Source of the DNA: Desulfobacteraceae bacterium | Lineage (GTDB): Bacteria; Desulfobacterota; DSM-4660; Desulfatiglandales; HGW-15 | Length of the DNA stretch: 14,964 bases | Direction of reading: 5' to 3' | Assembly: GCA_003819975.1 (NCBI GenBank) | Contig: RPPU01000034.1 | Coordinates: forward strand, 1 to 14,964 | Shown: positions 1-6,431 of the stretch, piece by piece | Position numbering within the stretch: position 1 is the stretch's first letter | Layout: each line of letters opens with the position of its first letter | The notes under the pieces: model-generated | What the model saw: only the letters and a program-made list of their open reading frames with translations | What the model was told of the DNA's origin: nothing | Databases searched by the model: none | Translations under genes and position numbers: made by a program

Positions 1-6
1 AAAAAA

Positions 7-34
7 CCTTGGCGGCTTAGCGTCGTGGCGCGAG
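7..34. repeat. Degenerate CGCCAAG-type spacer repeat
   Basis: Just upstream of the first gene, three G-rich units (TTGGCGG, TTAGCGT, GTGGCGC) follow one another with a period of about 8 to 9 bases. On the minus strand they read as CGCCACGA, CGCTAAGC and CGCCAAGG. It resembles the CGCAGA-type spacer repeats at 2479 and 8643 in style. No coding capacity is evident. Confidence 0.4.
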
Positions 35-53
35 AATAATTCAGAGGTGATCT

Positions 54-881
54 ATGACAAAAGCAAAAATCGAATGTATTCACTTTGATCTGGACTCGGT
101 GCTGTACATGCCTTCGGATTTTTTGGAAACCACCCTGCTCATGTCGGTCAAGGCCATGATCCAGATCGGTTTGAAAGCCCGGCCCACGGAAGCCATGGCC
201 GTGATCAACCGGATCCGCTCCGGTGATTCCAATGCCAAAGATCATTTTGACCAACTCTGTTATCATTTTAATAAAGAACATGACGCGCTCATTGTCGCAG
301 CCGGAGTGGAGAAATATTGGGACTGCAAGATCGGCATCATGACCAGCGCGCCCGAAGCCAACGTGGCGCTCAATGCCCTTTATCAGAAATATCCCCTCAC
401 ACTCATCACCAACGGCCCGCCCATCAAGCAGGCGGGTAAAATCGTGCGTTTGGGGCTCAGCCATTTTTTTTCCAAATACGATGAGCAAATGAACGTGGAC
501 AAACATTATTTCTATGCATCTCAGGAGCGGAACATCCAGAAGCCGTATCCGTATTTGTGGGAGCAGGCGCAAAAAGAGATCGGGTTTAATTTTTCGCGCG
601 CGGTCATGGTCGGCGACCGTTTCTGGCAGGATATGTTCGGCGCCAAGCGGCTCGGCATGATCACGATCAAGGTGAACCAGGGCAACTATGCCGCGGAAAC
701 CATTGAAGAGGCTTTTGCGCGCGGTTGGCGTGCCGAAGAGGCGTATCCGTTTTTTTCAAAGCTACACACCACGGGCGAGGTTCTTAAATTAATGGAACCG
801 GACTACACGATCGAGCACTTGAAGGATCTTGAGAAGGTCGTGCAACAGATTGAAAGAGCGTTAGAATGTGAGAAAGTGTGA
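54..881 (+). CDS. HAD-superfamily hydrolase (phosphatase-like)
   Basis: A predicted cytosolic phosphohydrolase of the haloacid dehalogenase superfamily, 275 residues. All four HAD motifs are visible. Motif I is HFDLDSVLY, with the nucleophile Asp12 and acid/base Asp14. Motif II is LITNG around Thr119, motif III has Lys163 in IQKPYP, and motif IV is VGDRFWQD with Asp188 and Asp193 as likely Mg2+ ligands. The insert between motifs I and II is helical, as in the YjjG/phosphoglycolate-phosphatase-like branch with a C1 cap. The ATG at 54 is preceded by AGAGGTG at a suitable distance. The substrate cannot be read from the sequence. The 3' end carries a 10-base direct repeat, GTGAGAAAGT at 868 and 884, that straddles the stop codon and may reflect slippage or a drifting C-terminus. 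Confidence 0.9.
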   Translation: MTKAKIECIHFDLDSVLYMPSDFLETTLLMSVKAMIQIGLKARPTEAMAVINRIRSGDSNAKDHFDQLCYHFNKEHDALIVAAGVEKYWDCKIGIMTSAPEANVALNALYQKYPLTLITNGPPIKQAGKIVRLGLSHFFSKYDEQMNVDKHYFYASQERNIQKPYPYLWEQAQKEIGFNFSRAVMVGDRFWQDMFGAKRLGMITIKVNQGNYAAETIEEAFARGWRAEEAYPFFSKLHTTGEVLKLMEPDYTIEHLKDLEKVVQQIERALECEKV

Positions 882-923
882 AGGTGAGAAAGTATGGGCA
901 CACTTTGGCACGCTCGTTTGTAG

Positions 924-943
924 AGACGCACGGAGGTGCGTCT
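924..943. repeat. Short perfect hairpin
   Basis: Arms AGACGCAC and GTGCGTCT (8 bp, perfect) enclose the tetraloop GGAG. It begins 42 bp after the hydrolase stop codon. There is no T-tract, so it is more likely a dispersed palindrome than an intrinsic terminator. Confidence 0.6.
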
Positions 944-1077
944 GAATGTGAGTACCTTAGAAGAGTTTTTTGAACCGCAAATTTCTGCAGACCCGCCTAT
1001 ATTATCCCGCCAAGGGTTGGACAAAATCTTAGGATTTTTAGCCGCAGATACCGCCCTTATTATGAGCCCTTCGACCG

Positions 1078-1101
1078 ATGATTTTGCGGATGCAAAATCA
1101 T
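1078..1101. repeat. Perfect 10-bp hairpin
   Basis: Arms ATGATTTTGC and GCAAAATCAT are perfectly complementary around a 4-base loop, GGAT. It lies inside the repeat-rich spacer, directly beside the larger REP-like element. Confidence 0.6.
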
Positions 1102-1142
1102 GTGCTCAGGGCGAACGGAGAGGGAAAATCGAACGGCAATTC

Positions 1143-1198
1143 CGTTCATGCTGAGCGTGTCAAAGCATGAGCTTGTTGAAGAGCTCGGGGTGAACGGA
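1143..1198. repeat. REP-like palindromic element
   Basis: The outer arms CCGTTCATGCTGAGC and GCTCGGGGTGAACGG pair over 15 bp with three mismatches. Between them are two similar tandem units, TGAGCGTGTCAAAG and TGAGCTTGTTGAAG. Elements of this type are common between genes in many bacterial genomes and are often mistranslated as small proteins (for example as VSKHELVEE), which explains the open frame crossing it. Confidence 0.6.
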
Positions 1199-1238
1199 GA
1201 GCGTATTATCGCGCCCGGGTCATTACATCCTTTGTATA

Positions 1239-1296
1239 AATCCGCCGCAGGTGGATTGGATAAAAATATTCCGCGACCTGTGGCGGAATATTTTTA
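1239..1296. repeat. Two adjacent hairpins, one with a 14-bp perfect stem
   Basis: The first hairpin is AATCCGCC/GGTGGATT with loop GCA and a single wobble pair (1239-1257). The second is TAAAAATATTCCGC/GCGGAATATTTTTA, 14 bp and perfect, with the 8-base loop GACCTGTG (1261-1296). The second stem has T-rich and A-rich ends on both strands, so it could serve as a weak bidirectional terminator. It is equally consistent with a mobile palindrome. Confidence 0.6.
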
Positions 1297-1356
1297 TTTG
1301 GCAAACCCTTTGCATTAATCATATATGTTAAGGAATGTTCATAGATAATATAACTA

Positions 1357-1387
1357 TTGATAATTATTGCCTAATTAAGATTATATA
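1357..1387 (+). promoter_or_regulatory. Candidate sigma-70 promoter of the HD-GYP gene
   Basis: TTGATA at 1357-1362 is followed by an AT-rich block GATTATATA at 1379-1387 that supplies a -10 hexamer (GATTAT at 16 bp or TATATA at 19 bp spacing). It lies about 80 bp upstream of the gene start in an AT-rich stretch. Spacing and hexamers are imperfect, so this remains a candidate. Confidence 0.35.
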
Positions 1388-1419
1388 AGCGGCGCTAATT
1401 TTGAAAATCATTAATTAGG
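1370..1419. repeat. Inverted repeat flanking the predicted -10 region
   Basis: CCTAATTAA (1370-1378) and TTAATTAGG (1411-1419) are perfect 9-bp inverted copies separated by 32 bp. They bracket the candidate -10 box and start site of the HD-GYP gene, a position suited to a dimeric repressor or a 5'-leader stem. The function is inferred from position only. Confidence 0.4.
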
Positions 1420-1462
1420 TGCTCTTTTTATGGGCGTATATTGGTTTTTTTAGGCACGGTTC

Positions 1463-2455
1463 ATGTTAAAAACGGTTCGTACAAAAAACTTAAAAACCGG
1501 TATGTATGTGATCCTTTCGCAATCCTGGCACCAACATCCGTTTTTTAAAAATAGTTTTATTATCCGTTCGGAAAAGCAAATAAACAAGCTGATAGAGAGC
1601 GGCATCGCCAAAGTCACGATCGATACGGAGAGAGGCAGCGCCGGGGACCCGGATGAGGAGGTGAAGCCCTATACCAACGTGGATCTGCCCATCCCCCAAA
1701 AATGGGAACCGGAAAAATTGATTCCAAATGAATTAAAAGAAGTGATCTATGACAAGAAGATGGCCGCGCCTCAAAAAGCACAGGTGGTTTACGATATCTC
1801 CATCGGCATCATGAATAAACTACTCGAAAACCCGACGCATGAAAATATCGGCGAATTCAAGGTCGGGGTGACCGATATCGTTGATTTGATCCTGAAAGAC
1901 AATGAAACCTCCCATCATCTGCTCAATATCACTTCGCATGATTACTATACCTACACCCATTCGGTTAATGTGGGAGTTTTGTCGGTATTGCTTTCCAAGG
2001 CGCTCTTCAAGAACACCAAAGACCATAATATGCACGAATTGGGCGCCGGCTTTTTTCTGCACGATATCGGCAAGGTCAATATCGATCCGGCTATGATCAA
2101 CAAGCGCGGGAAGTTTACGGAAGAAGAGATGGCGATCATGCGCCAACATCCGGAGGAAGGGTTTAAAATTCTGTCGGAAAGGAACCAGTTAAGCAAGGAA
2201 TGTAAAATCATTGTGATGCAGCATCATGAGCGTGAAGACGGCAGCGGTTATCCCTATCATTTGAGAGGAGATGAAATCCATCTCTACGGCCGGATCTGCA
2301 GTATCTCGGATGTGTTCGACGCGCTCACTTCGGAACGGCCCTATAAAGTGAAGCTCCCGCCCTTTGAAGCCCTCAAACTCATGAAAAAAGAGATGTTGCA
2401 TCATTTTCGTAAAGATATTTTCGATATGTTCGTCTTGTTGTTCGGCCGTTCCTGA
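1463..2455 (+). CDS. HD-GYP domain protein (c-di-GMP phosphodiesterase type)
   Basis: A 330-residue protein with the usual two-part layout of stand-alone HD-GYP enzymes. Residues 1 to about 85 resemble the DUF3391 N-terminal domain. Residues about 150 to 325 form the HD-GYP domain, with His166 (YTHSVNVG), the metal-binding pair His200-Asp201 in HDIGK, the double His254-His255, the signature GSGYP at 260-264, and the conserved SDVFDALTSERPY. Proteins with these residues usually hydrolyse cyclic di-GMP to pGpG or GMP in the cytoplasm. No membrane segment is seen. The start ATG has only a weak upstream AGG. It is a monocistronic gene in a large spacer, with no link to its neighbours beyond proximity. 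Confidence 0.93.
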   Translation: MLKTVRTKNLKTGMYVILSQSWHQHPFFKNSFIIRSEKQINKLIESGIAKVTIDTERGSAGDPDEEVKPYTNVDLPIPQKWEPEKLIPNELKEVIYDKKMAAPQKAQVVYDISIGIMNKLLENPTHENIGEFKVGVTDIVDLILKDNETSHHLLNITSHDYYTYTHSVNVGVLSVLLSKALFKNTKDHNMHELGAGFFLHDIGKVNIDPAMINKRGKFTEEEMAIMRQHPEEGFKILSERNQLSKECKIIVMQHHEREDGSGYPYHLRGDEIHLYGRICSISDVFDALTSERPYKVKLPPFEALKLMKKEMLHHFRKDIFDMFVLLFGRS

Positions 2456-2478
2456 CCCGCATAAAAAAAGAATTTTTT

Positions 2479-2508
2479 AACCGCAGATTGACGCAGATGA
2501 TCGCAGAC
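2479..2508. repeat. CGCAGA-type periodic spacer repeat
   Basis: Three successive units, CCGCAGATTGA, CGCAGATGAT and CGCAGACAAG, recur with a period of 10 to 11 bases just after the HD-GYP gene. A close relative lies at 8643-8673. Confidence 0.55.
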
Positions 2509-2520
2509 AAGAAGAAACAT

Positions 2521-2549
2521 TTTTGTTCCGCCGAATTGGCGGAACAAAA
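2521..2549. repeat. Perfect 12-bp hairpin
   Basis: TTTTGTTCCGCC and GGCGGAACAAAA pair perfectly around the loop GAATT. It sits between the converging HD-GYP (plus) and YciI-like (minus) genes, where a bidirectional terminator is expected. Neither strand has a T-run after the stem, so termination would depend on the A/T-rich stem base. Confidence 0.55.
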
Positions 2550-2651
2550 GGTATCATCGCCCAAGAAGGGTGATTGCTATTCTTTCCGCAAGCGGTAGAA
2601 TTGCCTCTACGGTTAAGCTGGTCTATAGTCTAAATCGCTTCAGTCTTCAGT

Positions 2652-2927
2652 CTATCCTCCGATCACCACCGTCCAGGGCCGGATTTTCCATTCCGCGATC
2701 AGGTTGTTTTTCACGTAAGGGTCATTTTTCACGAAATGCTCGGCCGCGGCCGGGCTCTCGCCCTTAAACATGAGCACGGCACTATCGGCCGGATCGGCCA
2801 GGGCGCCGGCCATCACGAGTTCTCCCCGGTTATGGGCGGCCCGTACCAGGGCCAAGTGTTCCTCGCGAAAAGGTGCGCGTGTTTCAACATAATTTTCAAC
2901 GGTTTTATAAAAAAGAATGTAGTACAT
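2652..2927 (-). CDS. YciI-like small protein
   Basis: A 91-residue protein matching the size and layout of the YciI family, a ferredoxin-like alpha/beta barrel fold. It begins with a hydrophobic strand MYYILFYKT. The centre carries the family-typical segments EEHLALVRAAHNRGELVMAG and DSAVLMFKG, then EHFVKNDPYVKNNL and a closing strand WKIRPWTVV. Family members are small cytosolic proteins, some shown to act on chlorinated or peroxide-type substrates, but most are uncharacterised. The usual His-Asp pair of the family may correspond to His24 and Asp76, which I assign only tentatively. A G-rich GGGGG run precedes the ATG. It sits 25 bp downstream of the orphan membrane protein on the same strand, so co-transcription is possible. 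Confidence 0.8.
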   Translation of the reverse strand: MYYILFYKTVENYVETRAPFREEHLALVRAAHNRGELVMAGALADPADSAVLMFKGESPAAAEHFVKNDPYVKNNLIAEWKIRPWTVVIGG

Positions 2928-2952
2928 AGGAACCCCCTTGGCATGTAAGTAA

Positions 2953-3615
2953 TTATTTTGTAAATATTTTTATTGTTTGGACGAGAATATTTAATGCGAT
3001 CACGATAATACAGGATATCACTAAAGAGTATCGAACCAATTTGTTGTTCCATATTCGGTAAATGTTCCAGGCCCTTTTTAATTTTTGATCGTTTTGTAAG
3101 GAAGTTATCAGGTACCCGGCATCTTTTTCTTTTAATCGAGATTTTAAGTCGAATGTGTTCAGATTGGCATCTTTTTCAATCGCAAGGTTGATAAGATCAA
3201 GCCCTGCTTTTGCTTGGTTTTTAAAAATTAGGATTCGACCCAATACATACATTACGGCAGAATGATTTTTAAAAAGAGGGTGAAACGATCTTAAAGCCCT
3301 ATTTATAAAAAGATGATCATACTGGTCATCTGAGGGCATAGGGAAAAACATAAGATCCTGAATATACATCAAAAGAAAACGAATCGTAAGGATTTTAGAT
3401 GATAAATTAATCCAGAAAGCAACGAGCCAAAAAGCGAAAGTAAGAAGAAAAAACAATACAAAAGGGAATTGAAAATCATTTTCTATCATTAAGGCTATGA
3501 CCGTAGAAAACAAAAAGGCTATGAACAAGCCCCATAAATATAAAGATCGACTTTTATATTGGTAAGCGGTTTTGCATTTCTTTATTAATTTAAGCGCTTT
3601 ATTTTCAGGTATCAT
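2953..3615 (-). CDS. Orphan membrane protein, AT-rich gene
   Basis: A 220-residue protein I do not recognise. Two hydrophobic helices lie near the N-terminus (about 25-44 and 48-70) and one at the C-terminus (about 197-215). They enclose a soluble loop of about 120 residues. Within that loop, HSAVMYVLGRILIFKNQAKA followed by GLDLINLAIEKD looks like one helix-turn-helix repeat of the TPR type. The coding sequence is visibly more AT-rich than both flanking genes and uses many AAA, ATT and TTT codons, which may mean recent acquisition. No Shine-Dalgarno sequence is evident before the ATG at 3615. The frame is long and the hydrophobic pattern coherent, so I take it as real, with unknown function. 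Confidence 0.65.
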   Translation of the reverse strand: MIPENKALKLIKKCKTAYQYKSRSLYLWGLFIAFLFSTVIALMIENDFQFPFVLFFLLTFAFWLVAFWINLSSKILTIRFLLMYIQDLMFFPMPSDDQYDHLFINRALRSFHPLFKNHSAVMYVLGRILIFKNQAKAGLDLINLAIEKDANLNTFDLKSRLKEKDAGYLITSLQNDQKLKRAWNIYRIWNNKLVRYSLVISCIIVIALNILVQTIKIFTK

Positions 3616-3652
3616 CGGTTTTTATTTTTTTGATGTTCTATAGCCTATTCGT

Positions 3653-3721
3653 CTAAGTAGGGGCGAACGGCTCCGTAGAGCCGAATGATTCGTCGGCTCT
3701 ACGTCGTTCGTCCCTGCTTAG
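3653..3721. repeat. 69-bp imperfect palindrome
   Basis: The outer arms CTAAGTAGGGGCGAACG and CGTTCGTCCCTGCTTAG pair over 17 bp with two mismatches. The inner arms GTAGAGCCGA and TCGGCTCTAC pair perfectly over 10 bp around ATGATTCG. It begins 2 bp beyond the UbiA stop codon and ends before the membrane-protein start. It resembles REP/BIME-type palindromes. It may stabilise or end the upstream transcript, but no T-tract follows on either strand. Confidence 0.65.
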
Positions 3722-3723
3722 AA

Positions 3724-4620
3724 TCATCCAAACTGCTCCCAAGCCATGGCCGCGGTAAAGCCCACGGTGGCCAGAATGGAAAAAGAGACAAAGAAAAACA
3801 TGGCGCGGGTGCCGGGTTGAGCTTGGCGCGAAAAATAAAACATGGCCGACCAGGCGGCAACCGGGATAACCAGAACCGGAAGCGCGTTTTGTGCCGGACG
3901 GAAACGGGCGATGAATAACCCGTACAATACAATGGCCGATGCATGCAGAAACAGAACCAGGCCTTTGGACGGTTTCAAACCCAAGAGCACGGAAACGGTT
4001 TTTTTGCCGCCCACGCGGTCGGACGGTTCATCGGGCAGGGTGGTGCTGAAAGCGCAGGCCAGTTGCAAGGGCAGAAAAGGAGCTAAGAACCGGACCGGGA
4101 ACGATCCCAAGACGCCGGCCTGGATGTAGTAGCCGAAGAGGGGCAGAACCAATCCCACGCCGATCATCTGCAGCAGTTCCCCGCCGCCGCGGTAAGAAAG
4201 GCGCACGGGCGGATAGCTGTAGAGCCACAGGAGCAGTAAAGAGAAAAGAATAAAAGGAACGGCCAACGGCCGGTCGGACAGAGAAAAAACCAGGGCCAGC
4301 CCCAGGTTGGCGCCGACCGTGATCCAGGCGGCAATTGCCAGGGCACCGCGCCTGATTTTGCCTTCGACCAGAACCCGGGATCCGCCGGAAAAAGGGGTAT
4401 AAGTGACGTTCAAGCGGTCGACCTCGACATCAATGTAATCATTGGCATAGACAATGTAGAGTTGAATGGCCAGACCGAAAAGCCAGGTCAGAACCGCGAA
4501 AGGCCAATACAGGTTGTGACCCTGCTGCACCCAGAAAGCCTGGCCCAGTAAAAGGGGGAAGAAAATATAAGCCTGGGAAGCGGGCCGGGAAGCCTGGAGC
4601 CAGGAGAGAAGTTTTTTCAT
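3724..4620 (-). CDS. UbiA-family prenyltransferase
   Basis: A 298-residue integral membrane enzyme of the UbiA superfamily, with about eight or nine hydrophobic segments. The first Asp-rich motif is NDYIDVEVDR (Asn60, Asp61, Asp64, Asp68) and the second is LPDEPSDRVGGKKT (Asp197, Asp201, Lys206-Lys207). Both bind Mg-diphosphate of the isoprenoid donor. The SYPPVRLSYRGGGE loop at 135-148 is also typical. The FSGGSRVLVEG segment after motif I recalls MenA-like (dihydroxynaphthoate) enzymes, but UbiA enzymes that act on quinones, chlorophylls and carotenoids (lycopene elongases) share the same motifs. The ATG overlaps the stop of the upstream lycopene-cyclase-like gene in an ATGA, so the two are translationally coupled. 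That pairing makes a carotenoid role plausible. The acceptor remains undetermined. Confidence 0.88.
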   Translation of the reverse strand: MKKLLSWLQASRPASQAYIFFPLLLGQAFWVQQGHNLYWPFAVLTWLFGLAIQLYIVYANDYIDVEVDRLNVTYTPFSGGSRVLVEGKIRRGALAIAAWITVGANLGLALVFSLSDRPLAVPFILFSLLLLWLYSYPPVRLSYRGGGELLQMIGVGLVLPLFGYYIQAGVLGSFPVRFLAPFLPLQLACAFSTTLPDEPSDRVGGKKTVSVLLGLKPSKGLVLFLHASAIVLYGLFIARFRPAQNALPVLVIPVAAWSAMFYFSRQAQPGTRAMFFFVSFSILATVGFTAAMAWEQFG

Positions 4621-5342
4621 GCGCTGACCTTTCTGAAGAATTTTAATGAATAAACAAAAGGATAAAAGACCGTGGCTGCGAAACCGGCGGAAAAAGCATA
4701 GAGCAACTCTTCAATAGGAATTCCGGCGAAATAATGATTCAGAAGCTCCTCGGTATGCCAAAACCGGGTAAAAACCCCGGGAATGATCAGATTCAAAACC
4801 AAAGCGATCAGGGTGTAAACGGCCAAGGTGGCCAAACCGCCATAAAGCGCCGGCCGCCGGAGGTCTTTGCGAACAAAAAGTAAAATAAGAATCGTGCCGC
4901 ATTCCATACAACCCACGGCCGCATAGATTGCGGGCAAACCCCAATAGACCAGGAAAATAGCCGCGAGGCAGGCGCTGCCAATAATCAGAGCGCCTTTTCG
5001 TACCATTTTTTTAGTTGGAAAGCAAGGGTTGAGCGGTTTATAACCGCTGCGGCTCAAGCCGGCATAACTAAAGGCGGAGAGCATGCCCAACAAGGCCACG
5101 AACAGGAAATCTTCGAGGGAAAAACCGAGATAGGCAATGCTGTCGAACAAGACCGGCGGGTCCCAATAGCGCGGGTAAAACAGGCATTCGGTCAGGGCAA
5201 AAGGCAGGGACCAGAGCGCCATGCGCCGCATGGGTCGGCGCAGATCCTCACGAAACAGAAAGAGGACGAGCACCGGCACAGCCATCAGGAGGTCGAGGCT
5301 GAAAAAAGGATATTGGATCAAAAATTGGGTCATCTTTCCCAC
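4617..5342 (-). CDS. Lycopene-cyclase-domain membrane protein (CrtYc/CrtYd-like duplication)
   Basis: A membrane protein of about 241 residues with around seven hydrophobic segments. It shows a clear internal duplication: FLFREDLRRPMRRM (about 28-41) recurs as LLFVRKDLRRPALYG (about 154-168). RYWDPP...FSLEDFLFVALLG (58-86) recurs as RFWHTE...IPIEELLYAFSAG (193-220). Each half carries one acidic signature (SLED at 75-78, PIEE at 209-212), as in heterodimeric-type lycopene beta/epsilon cyclases where two CrtY halves are fused. Such enzymes cyclise the ends of lycopene in the membrane. The start is GTG at 5342, preceded by GCGGGA; an ATG at 5333 is an alternative giving 238 residues. It is coupled to the UbiA gene by a 4-bp overlap and lies 48 bp after the methyltransferase. 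Confidence 0.75.
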   Translation of the reverse strand: MGKMTQFLIQYPFFSLDLLMAVPVLVLFLFREDLRRPMRRMALWSLPFALTECLFYPRYWDPPVLFDSIAYLGFSLEDFLFVALLGMLSAFSYAGLSRSGYKPLNPCFPTKKMVRKGALIIGSACLAAIFLVYWGLPAIYAAVGCMECGTILILLFVRKDLRRPALYGGLATLAVYTLIALVLNLIIPGVFTRFWHTEELLNHYFAGIPIEELLYAFSAGFAATVFYPFVYSLKFFRKVSA

Positions 5343-5390
5343 TGTTTTTCCCGCAGTCTTAACGCCTATGGGCTATCTGCCTGAGCTCAG

Positions 5391-6284
5391 TTATCCTGTT
5401 AAGCCGATCTCAATTCTTGGCTTTCGGGCCAGGGTTGTTTTGCTTACTCCGGGCATCAGAAATTTCCGGGCCGAGAGCGAGTAAAGGGTTTCAGCCAGAG
5501 TGCCGCACAAGACCGTGAACCAGCGGTTGAGGCGCTTGGCCGGCAGGGAGTAGCCGCCGATCCGGGTGGCGACTCCGGCAAACCCGGCTTGATCGAGCAG
5601 TTGGACAATGGTGGCGGGTGAAAAATCATAGAGATGAAAGGGGGTGTGAAAGTAGTCGTAGTTTTTGACGAACGGTCCCAGAACTTTCAGCATGGGCGCG
5701 GTATGGGGCCAGCGCAGCAGAATCAGGCCGCCCGGCTTGAGGATGCGCCGGACTTCGCGCAATAGGCTGAGGGGATCAAGCAGGTGTTCGATCACATAAA
5801 AAAGGGTCACAACGTCAAAATGATTTTCCGGCAAGGTCAAGGCTTCCAAAGTCTCGGCATGCACGCGGATGTTCCAGGTTTGTCGGGCATAGGCCCGGCC
5901 CACGGCCGAGATCTCGATGCCCTCGGTTTGCCAGCCGCGTTGCTGCATCTCGCTTAAGAAAAAACCGTAACCGCAGCCGATATCCAGGAGGCGGCCTTTG
6001 CAGGCGGCCGAGGCTTCGATCAAGTCGGCGGATGTGCGATTGATCCGACTCATCATGCGGCCCCATTGCACGATGTTTTCAGCCTGGGCCGGCAGATAAG
6101 TGTCATAATCTTTGAGCAGGTCTTCCCGAGTTGGGCGGGGATAAAGGCTGACCAGGCCGCAGCGCCGGCAGCGCAGATATTGCCATTGTTTTTTTTGATG
6201 GATCAGTTGAAAAGAATCATTCCGGCAAACAAGACAGATTTCGGAAAGAACTGGAATTTTTGGGGATTCATCAGGACGATTCAT
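5391..6284 (-). CDS. Zinc-ribbon class I SAM methyltransferase
   Basis: A 297-residue soluble methyltransferase. The N-terminus has a putative zinc ribbon, CLVC (Cys17, Cys20) paired with CRRC (Cys39, Cys42). The Rossmann domain follows, with motif I LLDIGCGYGFFL at 99-110, the acidic ribose-binding residue in GIEIS (Glu124), and the post-motif LFYVIEHLLDP at 161-171. The C-terminus has PFHLYDFSPATI, typical of this UbiE/Methyltransf_11-like group, which often acts on sugars, lipids or isoprenoid products. AAAGG lies 7 bp before the ATG. It is the first gene of a likely three-gene minus-strand operon with the lycopene-cyclase-like and UbiA genes, which suggests but does not prove an isoprenoid-derived substrate. 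The closest alternative is an O-antigen or sugar C-methyltransferase. Confidence 0.85.
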   Translation of the reverse strand: MNRPDESPKIPVLSEICLVCRNDSFQLIHQKKQWQYLRCRRCGLVSLYPRPTREDLLKDYDTYLPAQAENIVQWGRMMSRINRTSADLIEASAACKGRLLDIGCGYGFFLSEMQQRGWQTEGIEISAVGRAYARQTWNIRVHAETLEALTLPENHFDVVTLFYVIEHLLDPLSLLREVRRILKPGGLILLRWPHTAPMLKVLGPFVKNYDYFHTPFHLYDFSPATIVQLLDQAGFAGVATRIGGYSLPAKRLNRWFTVLCGTLAETLYSLSARKFLMPGVSKTTLARKPRIEIGLTG

Positions 6285-6373
6285 GAATGGCCTTTCGTAA
6301 TGGATTTCCCGTCGGGCATGTCAATTTTAGTCCTAAGCGCCTTAACCATAGCAGTCTTGGTAACGGGCGGTTC

Positions 6374-6401
6374 TTGACAATTCGACTGAAATTAAGATAA
6401 T
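6374..6401 (+). promoter_or_regulatory. Sigma-70 promoter
   Basis: A perfect -35 box TTGACA (6374-6379), a 16-bp spacer and a near-consensus -10 box GATAAT (6396-6401). The predicted start is about 25 nt before the ATG at 6432, with AAGAAAGGA as ribosome-binding site between them. This is the best sigma-70 promoter in the window. Confidence 0.65.
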
Positions 6402-6431
6402 TTAAATCGAATAAAAAAGAAAGGATCAAAA

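Larger units (their letters stand above)
882..1356. other. Non-coding, hairpin-rich spacer
   Basis: This stretch between two confident genes has no convincing coding frame: the short open frames have no Shine-Dalgarno sequence and are made of repeat sequence. It holds at least five separate inverted repeats (listed individually) and a fragment at 973-1003 resembling the CGCAGA-type spacer repeat. No clear terminator with a T-tract was found after the hydrolase gene. Confidence 0.6.

Noticed and set aside
913..927. TTTGGCACGCTCGTTTGTA as a second sigma-54 promoter
   Set aside because: The TGGCAC half is perfect, but the required GC 10 bases after the GG is TG here, and no gene start follows.
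936..1318. Two small plus-strand proteins of about 72 residues
   Set aside because: They are translations of REP-like palindromes and hairpins, without ribosome-binding sites or protein-like composition.
2521..2549. Firm intrinsic terminator for the HD-GYP gene
   Set aside because: The stem is perfect but there is no T-tract after it on either strand.
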